From assembly GCA_040403495.1 (NCBI GenBank), contig JBBAKM010000001.1, positions 1 through 64,000 of the forward strand: a stretch of 64,000 nucleotides of DNA, in the 5' to 3' direction. Under the pieces are notes generated by a model. It ran no database searches and was not told the origin of the DNA. It saw nothing but the letters and a program-made list of their open reading frames with translations. Position 1 is the first letter of the stretch, and each line of letters starts with the position of its first letter. Origin of the DNA: JABMMZ01 sp040403495. Its GTDB lineage: Bacteria; Bacteroidota; Bacteroidia; NS11-12g; UBA955. Shown piece by piece: positions 42,926 to 51,975 of this stretch. Position numbers and translations under genes: made by a program.

Positions 42926-43023
42926 GCTTATACTTAAGTTTGTTCTATAGGGCTTTAAACAAGTATTTTACTATATTAGTTGAGGTGACCATGACGACAA
43001 AGTTCTTGTTTATTAATAGGCAT

Positions 43024-43053
43024 AAAAAAAGGAGGTTTATAAAACCTCCTTTT
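43024..43053 (-). terminator. Terminator of rimP-nusA
   Basis: On the minus strand AAAAGGAGGTTT and AAACCTCCTTTT form a 12-bp stem around a 3-nt loop and are followed by seven T, 25 nt after the nusA stop. The unit therefore ends after nusA. Confidence 0.88.
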
Positions 43054-43077
43054 CATTTATTATTTATGTGAAATTAA

Positions 43078-44334
43078 TTATTCAAACTCTGCTTTTAGAA
43101 TCTTTTTAATTTCCTCCACAGTTTCTTCTTCCAATTGAGTTCTTGAAACTAATTGTTCATTTGGAATGTCTATAACAGCTTTAGCGGTATCTAAACCAAT
43201 TGCTTTTAATTCGTCAATAATCCAGCTGTCAATTTCGTCTGCAAATTCTTCTAAGTCGATGTCTGTATCGTCATATTCAACATCTTCTCTGTAAACTTCT
43301 ATTTCGTAACCAACCAATCTGCTAGCCAAACGAATGTTATAACCACCTTTACCAATAGCCAAACTAACTTGGTCAGGCGCTAAGAATACGCTTGCTTTTT
43401 TATTTGCTTCGTTGATAGCAATTGACGATATTTTGGCAGGATTTAATGATCTTTGAATGTATAAAGAGCTGTTTGTCGTAAAGTTGATAACATCAATGTT
43501 TTCGTTACGTAATTCTCTAACGATACCATGAATACGACTACCTTTCATACCCACACAAGCACCTACAGGATCAATTCTGTCATCGTAGCTTTCAACTGCA
43601 ATTTTAGCACGCTCACCCGGTTCTCTAACAATTTTCTTAATGGTAATTAAGCCATCTAGTATTTCAGGAACCTCAAGTTCTAATAATCTTTCTAGGAATA
43701 CAGGAGAAGTTCTTGATAATATGATTTTTGGAGAAGCGTTTATCATGCTCACTTCGTGAACAATCGCTTTCACTGTTTCGCCTTTTTTGAAGAAATCTGC
43801 AGGAATCATTTCCGATTTAGGTAATAACAATTCATTGCCTTCATCATCCAATACCATAATTTCTTTTTTCCAAATTTGATAAACCTCACCACTTACTATT
43901 TCACCGATTCTGTCAGAGTATTTTCTGAAAAGTTCATCTTTTTCAAGCTCAAGAATCTTGGTCATTAAGGTTTGTCTAGCTGCTAATATGTTTCTTCTTC
44001 CAAAGAAATCCATTGGCACTTGGTCAATCGCTTCCTCACCAATTTCATAGTCAGGCTCAATTTTTCTAGCATCAGTAATGCTTATTTGTTTGTTTTCATC
44101 TTCAACTTCACACTCATCCACAATTAATCTATTGCGATAAATCTCCAAGTCACCTTGGTCAGTATTGATGATAATGTCAAAATTAGAGTCGTCGCCATAT
44201 CTCTTTTTTAACATGTTGCGAAATACTTCCTCTAACACACGCATTAATGTTGCACGGTCGATGTTTTTAAATTCCTTAAATTCAGAAAAGGATTCAACTA
44301 ATCCTCTTACTGTTAAAACTTGTTGTGATGTCAT
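43078..44334 (-). CDS. nusA: Transcription termination/antitermination protein NusA
   Basis: A 418-residue NusA that binds RNA polymerase and modulates pausing and termination. An N-terminal polymerase-binding domain (about 1-130) is followed by an S1 domain (about 135-200, GEIVSGEVYQIWKKEIMVLDDE) and two KH domains (VGACVGMKGSRIHGIVREL and SLAIGKGGYNIRLASRL). It starts ATGA-overlapped with the rimP stop. In most relatives infB follows nusA; here a terminator ends the unit instead, so infB must be elsewhere. Confidence 0.97.
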   Translation of the reverse strand: MTSQQVLTVRGLVESFSEFKEFKNIDRATLMRVLEEVFRNMLKKRYGDDSNFDIIINTDQGDLEIYRNRLIVDECEVEDENKQISITDARKIEPDYEIGEEAIDQVPMDFFGRRNILAARQTLMTKILELEKDELFRKYSDRIGEIVSGEVYQIWKKEIMVLDDEGNELLLPKSEMIPADFFKKGETVKAIVHEVSMINASPKIILSRTSPVFLERLLELEVPEILDGLITIKKIVREPGERAKIAVESYDDRIDPVGACVGMKGSRIHGIVRELRNENIDVINFTTNSSLYIQRSLNPAKISSIAINEANKKASVFLAPDQVSLAIGKGGYNIRLASRLVGYEIEVYREDVEYDDTDIDLEEFADEIDSWIIDELKAIGLDTAKAVIDIPNEQLVSRTQLEEETVEEIKKILKAEFE

Positions 44335-44795
44335 TTGAATGATAGAATTATTTGTGCTTGTTTAATTTGGTCTATAGTTAACTTTATTTGTTCTGGTAAA
44401 TCTTTTTTCTTTGGCTTTTCAACTTTATAAAATTCAAAAGTTAAAAAGGGTTCCTCTACAGCGATTAATTTACCATTAAAACTTTGATTGTCTGTATTTA
44501 ATGTAACCTGAAATTCTCTGCCTACATGTTTGGGGTATTGTCTGAATAATTTGATAGGACTGTCAGCGCCCGGTGTAGCAATGTCAACTGAATATTCAGC
44601 CTCAGGGAGTAACTCATCCGCTATTTTATTGAATTGTCTGCTGATAGAACTAATGTCATGGATGCCCAAAAGTTGGTCACCATCTAAGGTAAATTCAAAT
44701 TCATTTTGATGTTGATGTATGTCAACCAAAAAAATGTGTTCGTAATTCACCAATACATCTTCCAAAATACGTTTAAGTTGCGGTTTTAATTCCAT
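44331..44795 (-). CDS. rimP: Ribosome maturation factor RimP
   Basis: A 154-residue RimP, needed for 30S maturation. The N-terminal domain includes the acidic YEHIFLVDIHQHQNEFEFTLDG and SISRQFNKIADE; the core SVDIATPGADSPIKLFRQYPKHVGREFQV matches the conserved SPGxxRPL stretch; a C-terminal SH3-like domain follows. The ATG at 44795 is chosen (the frame begins with TTG at 44810). It is translationally coupled with nusA by a 4-nt overlap. A G/C-rich hairpin lies in the leader, 17 nt before the ATG. Confidence 0.93.
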   Translation of the reverse strand: MELKPQLKRILEDVLVNYEHIFLVDIHQHQNEFEFTLDGDQLLGIHDISSISRQFNKIADELLPEAEYSVDIATPGADSPIKLFRQYPKHVGREFQVTLNTDNQSFNGKLIAVEEPFLTFEFYKVEKPKKKDLPEQIKLTIDQIKQAQIILSFK

Positions 44796-44812
44796 AAGTT
44801 TCAAAAACAAGT

Positions 44813-44834
44813 GAGGGGCTTTTTAGTGCCCCTC
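44813..44834 (-). terminator. Hairpin in the rimP leader, terminator or attenuator
   Basis: GAGGGGC and GCCCCTC pair around eight nucleotides; on the minus strand the stem is followed by ACTTGTTTTTG. It lies between the rimP promoter and the rimP ATG, so it can end transcripts of the long upstream gene and could also attenuate rimP-nusA. Confidence 0.6.
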
Positions 44835-44860
44835 ATTTAAATGATATCTATAATAGGCTG

Positions 44861-44891
44861 CAAATATAACAGCTCTTTTTTAATTTACAAA
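44861..44891 (-). promoter_or_regulatory. Promoter of rimP-nusA
   Basis: On the minus strand TTTG (44891-44888), 19 nt, TATATTTG (44868-44861), an exact match. The leader is about 60 nt and includes the hairpin at 44813-44834. Confidence 0.75.
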
Positions 44892-44936
44892 ATATTACTT
44901 TGTTCTTGCGGGTTCTAATCCACCGCCCACTGAAAA

Positions 44937-47900
44937 TTATCTATTTATAGTTGGTGTGTTTGTTTTGGGTATGCCACCACCTGTAGGTGTTCCTGGTTGT
45001 CTGTTAATAGTTGGGTCAGGTGTGCTTGGCTTACTTGGAGAAGGATTAGATGGTGCAGGTGTACTTGGTTGAGTTACTTTTACACCAGAATTATTGCTCG
45101 TGTTGGTTCTAGATGGCGTAGAACTCGGACTTGGATTGGAAGGTCTTGAAGGAGCAGGAGTGTCGTATTTCGGTTTACTAGTGCTCTCATTTGAACTTGT
45201 AGTATTTGTGCTGCTTGGTCTTGGACTACTTGGTCTTGGATTGCTAGGTCTTGGACTGCTAGGAGTGTTCGTTCCTGTTCCTGAATTTCCATCACTTGAA
45301 CCTGACGTTGAGCTTGACTCTAAAGCGGCTTCTAAAATAGCACCTAATAAGGTTTTTCTAGGTCTGTCTTCTTCTCTTTTTGGCGGAGTCGTATTTTCAA
45401 TTCTGTTGCCTTGGTATGGTCCACTTCCTTCTGTAGGTTTGTCTTTCTCGTCAGGAACAATGTCTTTGTTATATAATCCTCTCATACAACTGTCAAGTTT
45501 TTGATTGCATCTTTGACTTTGTTTTAACACGAAGTTATATTCAACTCTGGTTTCATTCAATTGGTTTGTCAAACTGTTGACTTTAAATTGTAAATCAGAT
45601 TTGTCTTTGTTCAATTGAAGAATTTGAGCATTTTTCTCCTCTAATTGTTTTTTCAAGTCAGCACAATCATTACTTGGACTGTTGGCTTTTAAAGTTTCAA
45701 TTTCAGCTTTCAATTGGTTAACCTGTGTGCTTAATTCGGCTTGTTTTTTTACAATCACTTCTGCTGCAGCTCTTGTGCTGTCTATGGTTTTGTTTTTAGC
45801 AGTAATGGTGTTTTTTAAACCAGTAATTTCAGCTTTGTACTGAACTTCAGCCTCTCTGCATTTTTTTAATAGTTCTGCTTCTGTTGAGCTGTTGTTGTTA
45901 GAATTGCTGTTTTTAAGTACGTTAATCAAACTGTCAACTCTGTAAGTTAAAACTGAGTTTCGGGTATTTAAACGTCCAACATTTGCTGCCAATCCTTTCA
46001 TCTCTGCTTTTAACATTTCATTCTCTTCTTCACATTTCTTTATTTTTAAAATGTCAGCATCATTGCTTGTTGAGTTTTGTTTACATTTTTCTAACTCAGC
46101 AGCTTTTGCAATTAATAACAGGTTCAATTCTTCAGCTCTTTTCTTCGCTATTTCAGCATCAGCTTCTGCTTTGGCTTTGTCTGCTTCTGCTTTTTTAATT
46201 ACTTCGGCATTGGTTTGATTGTTATTGCTCGATTTGCATTTTTCTAATTCCGCAGTTCTAGCAATTAATAATAGGTTCAATTCTTCAGCTCTTTTCTTCG
46301 CTATTTCAGCATCAGCTTCTGCTTTGGCTTTGTCTGCTTCTGCTTTTTTAATTACTTCGGCATTGGTTTGATTGTTATTGCTCGATTTGCATTTTTCTAA
46401 TTCCGCAGTTCTAGCAATTAATACTTGGTTTAATTCTTCAGCTCTTTTCTTAGCTATTTCAGCCTCAGCTTCTGCTTTAGCCTTGTCTGCTTCTGCTTTT
46501 TTGATTACTTCAGCATTTGCTATGGCTACTCTTTTGCAATCGTCAAGTGCTTTGTTAGATTTGTTTAGTTCGTTGTATAAACTGTCTACTCTGTATGTTA
46601 AGCTATAAACTCTAGTGTTTAATCGGTTGATGTTTTTTGCCATCTCAATCATTTCAAGATTCAATAAGGCTTTTTCTTCTTCACATTTTTTAATGTCACC
46701 CGAGCTTTTGTCTATTTTGCATAAATCAAGTTCTTTTTGTTTGTTTAAAATAACAAGACCCAAACTGTCGACTCTTTTTCGTAACACAATAGCATCTGCC
46801 TCAGCTTTGGCTTTGTCTAATTCCGCTTTCTTAATCACTTCAGCGTTGGTTTGAGTTGTGTTTTTTCTTAAAGCATCTATCTCCGCTTGAAGTTTAACTA
46901 TTTCTGCATTTTTCTTAACCAATTCATCTGGACAGTTTTTGCAAACTAATAAATCACTTTCGTATTTTCTATTGGTTTGTCTTGCAGTTTCTAGGTCTCT
47001 TCTCAATTGGTCAATTTCTCTGTCCTTTGAAACAGCGTTGTTTCTTAATCTATTAAGCTCTTCATTTAACGTGTTGTTTTGATTTCTACAGTTTTGTAAA
47101 ACCTGAGCATTAGTTTGATTCAAATTTCGCTCTCTTTCTAAAAGTTCTCTCTCACGTCTCTCAAGTTCTCTTTGACGTCTCAATACTTCATTTTCGCGAT
47201 TTCTGTATATTCTGTCTAACTCTGCATTGTTGGTGTTGTTAATATAAACAGTGTCTTTTTTAGTAATTTTAATGGTGTCTTTTACTACTATTTTTACAGT
47301 GTCAGTTTTGATTTTAACAACAGTATCTGATTTGTTTATTAGTTTTTCGGTGTGCGTGGTGTCTCTAACAGAATCAATATAAACTGGATCAACTTGATTG
47401 TCTATCCATTCAGTGTGGCAATGGCCAATCCCAAATGAAATACCTCCATAAATATCAGCTCCTCTAAAATTACTATTAGACGCAACATTTAATAAACCCC
47501 CTAAGTTATCACTTCCAAAAAATACAGGTCCAATACGTGCGTATGCGCCAACATAAAAGTTCTTGTAATTGTCACTCAAAGTAAGTGGCATACTGAATTC
47601 AAAACCTCTTGATTCAATTCTTGGTATAACAGATAACATTGAAGTTGCTCTTAATCCAGAAGAGTTCATCGGTTTTAAGTTTTGATTTAAGAAGATTTGA
47701 GTGTAAAAGTGTTTTGTAAATCTGAAATCAGCTTGAAAGTTAAAAGCAGCAGGAAGTGCAGTTGTAAATCCACTGTTTTTGTTTACTCCCATTGAGCCAA
47801 AAACGGCATTACCAATGGAATCAAAAGTGTTTTGATTGTTCGTTCTAAAGCCATCTAATATGCCTGTAGCCACATTGACGTTAGAATTTACAGGGTTTTG

Positions 47901-48911
47901 GTATTTGTAAACATAAGAACCACGGTTAAAACGAATGCCGCCAATGTCATTAAAGGCCATTGCAATTTTTAAATCGTAATCGCTTTTTCTGTTGTTGTTA
48001 TTGCACTGATTGTTTCTGTGTTTCAATCTACTTGAGCGGTATGTATAATCAAAACCAACATCTATACCCGCTCCAAATCCTTTAGAATTTAAAGAAAATA
48101 AACCATAAGGGTCATTAAATGGGTCAATAACCGATTGATTGTCTGTGTAACCATATTGAACAGTTCCATTTATGTCAGCAGATTGATTGCCATCAATACT
48201 CATGTTTAAATTGTCTCCTTTGATAAAGGCTGTTCCTAATCCACGAATTAGTTTCAAAGTTAGTCCACCATTAAATTGGTGTTTTTTGGATTGATGCATA
48301 ATACCTCCTAGGGTAAAGCTCAATTCTTGATAGGACTGTGCATTAACAGCAAACTTGCCATTTTCATAAGTCACATTTCGTCTCAAAGCATTAGGTCCAT
48401 TGAAAATTCCACTGTTAGTATCAATGCCATTTTTAGCCATTCTAGCAAAGTTTTCACTAATCCCAAACATTTGCAAACCACTTCGTTGACGGGTGTTAAT
48501 CGAAAAGTTTGTTTTCTTGGATAAAGGAAACATCATCGCAGGTCCCCAAATATCTTGGTTAAAACTAAATTGCTTGTCTTTGCCATTTAAATTTTCCAAT
48601 AACCAATCGTTTTGATAGATTGACTTATTGTTAGGGTCGTTATTGGCAAGCACATAATTGTCGTTAGCCCATTTATTTAGTTTAATAGGGGAGTTATAAT
48701 CGAGGTAATCATTGTAAAAATTGACACCCCTGCCCCAAAAGTTAAAATACAATAAATATTTGGAATCGGCGATAGAAGAAGCGTTGTTGTAAACGCCATA
48801 AGTACCAGAGTAGTTACTAGTGGTTCTTCCTAGCCATTGCTGAGAATAGGCGCTAACGGAAGCCAATGTAAAAAGAAGAAAAAGGATTGGTTTTGTAATG
48901 ATTAATTTCAT
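44937..48911 (-). CDS. DUF5723-like outer-membrane protein with long coiled coil and Pro/Ser tail
   Basis: A 1324-residue exported protein. A signal peptide (ending AYSQQ) leads into a DUF5723-like beta-barrel region (about residues 25-500). A short strand-rich link with repeated DTV/DTI words (about 510-555) follows, then about 580 residues of heptad-patterned, charged coiled coil (about 560-1144). Within it, three 51-residue units starting NAEVIKKAEADKAKAEA lie in tandem (about 794-943), and the block KKCEEE...LTYRVDSL occurs twice around them. Regularly spaced Cys (ELEKCK) may crosslink chains. The last about 130 residues are Ser/Pro/Thr/Asn-rich. The domain order suggests an anchored stalk; function is unknown. 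Confidence 0.75.
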   Translation of the reverse strand: MKLIITKPILFLLFTLASVSAYSQQWLGRTTSNYSGTYGVYNNASSIADSKYLLYFNFWGRGVNFYNDYLDYNSPIKLNKWANDNYVLANNDPNNKSIYQNDWLLENLNGKDKQFSFNQDIWGPAMMFPLSKKTNFSINTRQRSGLQMFGISENFARMAKNGIDTNSGIFNGPNALRRNVTYENGKFAVNAQSYQELSFTLGGIMHQSKKHQFNGGLTLKLIRGLGTAFIKGDNLNMSIDGNQSADINGTVQYGYTDNQSVIDPFNDPYGLFSLNSKGFGAGIDVGFDYTYRSSRLKHRNNQCNNNNRKSDYDLKIAMAFNDIGGIRFNRGSYVYKYQNPVNSNVNVATGILDGFRTNNQNTFDSIGNAVFGSMGVNKNSGFTTALPAAFNFQADFRFTKHFYTQIFLNQNLKPMNSSGLRATSMLSVIPRIESRGFEFSMPLTLSDNYKNFYVGAYARIGPVFFGSDNLGGLLNVASNSNFRGADIYGGISFGIGHCHTEWIDNQVDPVYIDSVRDTTHTEKLINKSDTVVKIKTDTVKIVVKDTIKITKKDTVYINNTNNAELDRIYRNRENEVLRRQRELERRERELLERERNLNQTNAQVLQNCRNQNNTLNEELNRLRNNAVSKDREIDQLRRDLETARQTNRKYESDLLVCKNCPDELVKKNAEIVKLQAEIDALRKNTTQTNAEVIKKAELDKAKAEADAIVLRKRVDSLGLVILNKQKELDLCKIDKSSGDIKKCEEEKALLNLEMIEMAKNINRLNTRVYSLTYRVDSLYNELNKSNKALDDCKRVAIANAEVIKKAEADKAKAEAEAEIAKKRAEELNQVLIARTAELEKCKSSNNNQTNAEVIKKAEADKAKAEADAEIAKKRAEELNLLLIARTAELEKCKSSNNNQTNAEVIKKAEADKAKAEADAEIAKKRAEELNLLLIAKAAELEKCKQNSTSNDADILKIKKCEEENEMLKAEMKGLAANVGRLNTRNSVLTYRVDSLINVLKNSNSNNNSSTEAELLKKCREAEVQYKAEITGLKNTITAKNKTIDSTRAAAEVIVKKQAELSTQVNQLKAEIETLKANSPSNDCADLKKQLEEKNAQILQLNKDKSDLQFKVNSLTNQLNETRVEYNFVLKQSQRCNQKLDSCMRGLYNKDIVPDEKDKPTEGSGPYQGNRIENTTPPKREEDRPRKTLLGAILEAALESSSTSGSSDGNSGTGTNTPSSPRPSNPRPSSPRPSSTNTTSSNESTSKPKYDTPAPSRPSNPSPSSTPSRTNTSNNSGVKVTQPSTPAPSNPSPSKPSTPDPTINRQPGTPTGGGIPKTNTPTINR
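46083..46530. repeat. Intragenic 153-bp tandem repeat
   Basis: Three units with a period of 153 bp (51 codons) inside the coiled-coil gene; two are almost identical over their full length and the third is diverged. The multiple of three keeps the frame, so unit number could change by recombination without breaking the protein. Confidence 0.9.
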
Positions 48912-49129
48912 AAATGTTGAACGTTATAAAGTTTCATATTTGGTAACTTTGGAATGATTATTACAATCATTGTACCAAAAATTAGACACTTAATAAAAGT
49001 CATCGCAATAATACTAAAATGTTTTCAAAAATGCCAAATGATAAATAAATCTATTGATAATTAGGCTTCTAACAAAATGGTTGCAATTTCTTAACATTAA
49101 GGTAACATTGTAGATTCACTTTTGCACCT

Positions 49130-50524
49130 ATGTTCGGAATGGAAAGTTGGATGGGCATTTTATTTGCCCTTTGTATTTTAGCTGTTTGCGTTTTTGAATT
49201 TGCAAATGGCTTTCACGATACAGCAAATGCAGTTGCTACTGTTATATATACGGGCTCATTAAAACCAAATTATGCAGTAGTTTGGTCGGGCTTTTGTAAT
49301 TTCTTAGGACTGTTGGTAAGTGGTTATTTTGGTTATAAGGTAGCAATGGGAATTGTAAATCTGCTTCCTTTAAATGACTTAATCAATCTTTCTACGGGAG
49401 AAAGTGTCAGTTTAGTATTAGGGATGCTTCTTTCTGGAATTATTTGGAACTTGGGTACTTGGTATTTAGGAATACCTTGTAGTAGTTCTCACACTTTGAT
49501 TGGTTCTATTTTAGGAGCAGGTCTTGTGTTTTCATGGATTCATGGAGGTGATGGGGTTAATTGGGGTAAAGCAGGTGATATTGGTCTGTCTTTATTAGTC
49601 TCTCCAATTTTTGGTTTTTCGGTTACCATTTTAATGATGTATATCCTTAAAAGGGTAATAAAAGCAGATAAGTTAATCTTTAAAGAGCCTGAGCCTGGGA
49701 ATAGACCACCTACATGGATTAGAGCTATACTCATAGCTACTTGTACTTTGGTTAGTTTTTTTCATGGTAATAACGACGGTCAAAAAGGAATTGGATTGGT
49801 TTTAATCATCTTAATTACTTTTATGCCTCTTCAGTTCGCTTTAAATTCTGAGTTTAATGTCAATAAAACCATGCAAGCACTTCATAGCATGGATCAGGTT
49901 TTTGAGCAAGAACACAAAACAGACTTGTTGATTAAATCAAATAAAGTTAAAGAGAAATTATTGCACTACGAAGCCCTTAAGGTAAGCCCAATCGCAACGG
50001 ATAAAGCCAAAAGAACAGCCATAGTTGAATTAAGAGTAGCACTTACTGATATAAACAAGAAAGTAAGAAATGAATTAAAAAATCCTACATTTTTAGACAA
50101 CAAAGACAATAAATCTGTTTTAAAAGCTCAACTAGAAGTATTTAAAAATGATACAGAATATTCGCCTCAATGGGTTACTTTAATGATTGCATTGTCATTA
50201 GGTCTTGGTACTATGATAGGTTGGAAACGTATTGCAATCACTATTGGTGAGAAAATTGGTAAAAAACACATGACTTATGCTGAAGGAGCAACCGCTGAAT
50301 TAACAGCTGCATCAACGATAGGACTAAGTTCTGCTTTTGGTTTGCCTGTTTCTACTACCCACGTATTATCATCTGGTGTTGCAGGAGCTATGACCGCTTC
50401 TAAAGGGATTAAAAACTTGCAGCCTGCAACTATCAAATCTATTGCTATTGCTTGGTTACTAACTTTGCCTGTGACCATTACTTTAGCAGGCGGATTCTAT
50501 TATTTATTCAGATTGTTTTTGTAA
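49130..50524 (+). CDS. pit: Inorganic phosphate transporter, PiT family
   Basis: A 464-residue PiT-type permease. The two family repeats are visible: FANGFHDTANAVATVIYTGSL near residues 24-44 with PCSSSHTLIGSILGAG at about 120-135, and FFHGNNDGQKGIG at about 206-218 with LPVSTTHVLSSGVAGA at about 404-419. About ten hydrophobic segments flank a hydrophilic central loop of some 100 residues (about 240-340). It imports phosphate with a cation. The OprP/OprO-like porin gene follows 108 nt later on the same strand, so both probably serve phosphate uptake. Confidence 0.96.
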   Translation: MFGMESWMGILFALCILAVCVFEFANGFHDTANAVATVIYTGSLKPNYAVVWSGFCNFLGLLVSGYFGYKVAMGIVNLLPLNDLINLSTGESVSLVLGMLLSGIIWNLGTWYLGIPCSSSHTLIGSILGAGLVFSWIHGGDGVNWGKAGDIGLSLLVSPIFGFSVTILMMYILKRVIKADKLIFKEPEPGNRPPTWIRAILIATCTLVSFFHGNNDGQKGIGLVLIILITFMPLQFALNSEFNVNKTMQALHSMDQVFEQEHKTDLLIKSNKVKEKLLHYEALKVSPIATDKAKRTAIVELRVALTDINKKVRNELKNPTFLDNKDNKSVLKAQLEVFKNDTEYSPQWVTLMIALSLGLGTMIGWKRIAITIGEKIGKKHMTYAEGATAELTAASTIGLSSAFGLPVSTTHVLSSGVAGAMTASKGIKNLQPATIKSIAIAWLLTLPVTITLAGGFYYLFRLFL

Positions 50525-50632
50525 AATAAAGAAATAAAAAAAAGAAAAAAAAATCACCAAAATTTTTTTAGTCTATATATTACTAAATTGTTAGATTAAA
50601 AACACTATCACATCAATATTAAATTAAGTTTA

Positions 50633-51895
50633 ATGCTACATTATAGTTATAACAACACAAACAAGCTTTTAAGAAGATATTTTTCGACTTTTCTGCTATT
50701 AAGCCTGTTAATTTGGGCAGCTCAATTAAGTGCTCAAATAAATACTTCAAGTAAAGACAGTATTAAAGAATTACCTAATCCACGTCAGTCTACCAAAAAA
50801 TGGTATGAAAGTTTTTCAATTCGTGGTTACACTCAATTTCGTTACAATAGATTGTTAGAAACCAATCCTCAATTAAAATGTGAACAATGCGACAGATCGT
50901 GGGGAGATAAAGGTGGCGTGTTTATGCGAAGAATGCGGATTATTATTTTTGGTCAAATTAGTGAAAGGGTCTATATTTATGTTCAGCCCGATTTTGCCAG
51001 TTCTGCCTCAAGTACTGGTTTGCATTTTGCACAAATAAGAGATGCTTACATGGATATTGGATTAGACAAAAACAACGAATTTAGATTCAGAATTGGTCAA
51101 AGTAAAGTGCCTTTTGGGTTTGAAAACATGCAGTCGAGTCAGAATAGATTAGCACTTGATAGAAATGATGCCTTAAATAGTGCGGTTGCTAACGAGCGTG
51201 ATATGGGTGTCTTTTTTTATTGGGCTCCAAAGAACACACGTAAATTATTCAGTCAGTTGGTCAATGAAAATTACAAAGGTTCTGGTGATTATGGCGTATT
51301 GGGATTAGGTGTTTACAATGGTCAAACAGCTAACAGACCTGAAGCAAATAATAATATGCACGTTGTAGGGAGATTAGCTTATCCTTTTAAAATTGGTAAG
51401 CAAATCATTGAACCTTCTATACAAGGATATACGGGTCAGTTTGTCGTAAATAAAGATTCTGCGAAAACAAATGCTACTAGAAATTACCTTGACCAACGTT
51501 TAGCTACTACTTTTGTCTTGTATCCTAATCCATTTGGAATCGTGTTTGAATACAATATTGGGACTGGGCCAAGTTATAACAAACTTACCAATTCTATTGA
51601 GCAAACAGCTTTGGAAGGAGGGTATCTTTTGCTTAATTATAGAATTAATAAATTCAATCAATTTTTCTTCCCTTTTGTAAGGTTACAACAATATAAGGGT
51701 GGTAAGAAACATGAATTTGATGCCAGAAGTTATGAAGTAAAGGAAGCTGAGTTTGGAATAGAATGGCAGCCTTATAAAACATTTGAATTGGTAGTCATGT
51801 ACACTATTTCACAAAGACGTTTTGAGGATTCGGTGCTTAAAAATAATTTTCAAAAAGGAAGTCTTTTAAGAATTCAAGCACAGTTTAATTTTTAA
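50633..51895 (+). CDS. Phosphate-selective porin O/P-like protein
   Basis: A 420-residue outer-membrane porin. A signal peptide ends near residue 36 (AAQLSAQ). The body has the porin O/P pattern: FSIRGYTQFRYNRL at the start, GVFMRRMRIIIFGQISERVYIYVQPDFA, FRIGQSKVPFGFEN, and terminal strands ending in Phe (LRIQAQFNF), which is the barrel end signal. It lets anions, probably phosphate or polyphosphate, cross the outer membrane and is coupled by position to the PiT permease. It is closed by a strong terminator. Confidence 0.9.
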   Translation: MLHYSYNNTNKLLRRYFSTFLLLSLLIWAAQLSAQINTSSKDSIKELPNPRQSTKKWYESFSIRGYTQFRYNRLLETNPQLKCEQCDRSWGDKGGVFMRRMRIIIFGQISERVYIYVQPDFASSASSTGLHFAQIRDAYMDIGLDKNNEFRFRIGQSKVPFGFENMQSSQNRLALDRNDALNSAVANERDMGVFFYWAPKNTRKLFSQLVNENYKGSGDYGVLGLGVYNGQTANRPEANNNMHVVGRLAYPFKIGKQIIEPSIQGYTGQFVVNKDSAKTNATRNYLDQRLATTFVLYPNPFGIVFEYNIGTGPSYNKLTNSIEQTALEGGYLLLNYRINKFNQFFFPFVRLQQYKGGKKHEFDARSYEVKEAEFGIEWQPYKTFELVVMYTISQRRFEDSVLKNNFQKGSLLRIQAQFNF

Positions 51896-51921
51896 GGATT
51901 AAGTTTAAATTCTTGTAAACA

Positions 51922-51958
51922 AAAAGGGGTGTCTCATAGCCGAGACACCCCTTTTTTA
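51922..51958. terminator. Bidirectional terminator
   Basis: AAAAGGGGTGTCTC and GAGACACCCCTTTT form a 14-bp perfect stem around ATAGCC, with T runs on both strands. It serves the porin gene from the left and the Spy-like lipoprotein gene, which stops at 51976, from the right. Confidence 0.9.
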
Positions 51959-51975
51959 TGAAATATGTTTTTAGA

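Noticed and set aside
45094..45504. 136-codon plus-strand frame rich in Leu, Gly and Val
   Set aside because: It is the antisense of the Ser/Pro-rich tail of the coiled-coil protein; its composition is the mirror of that repeat.
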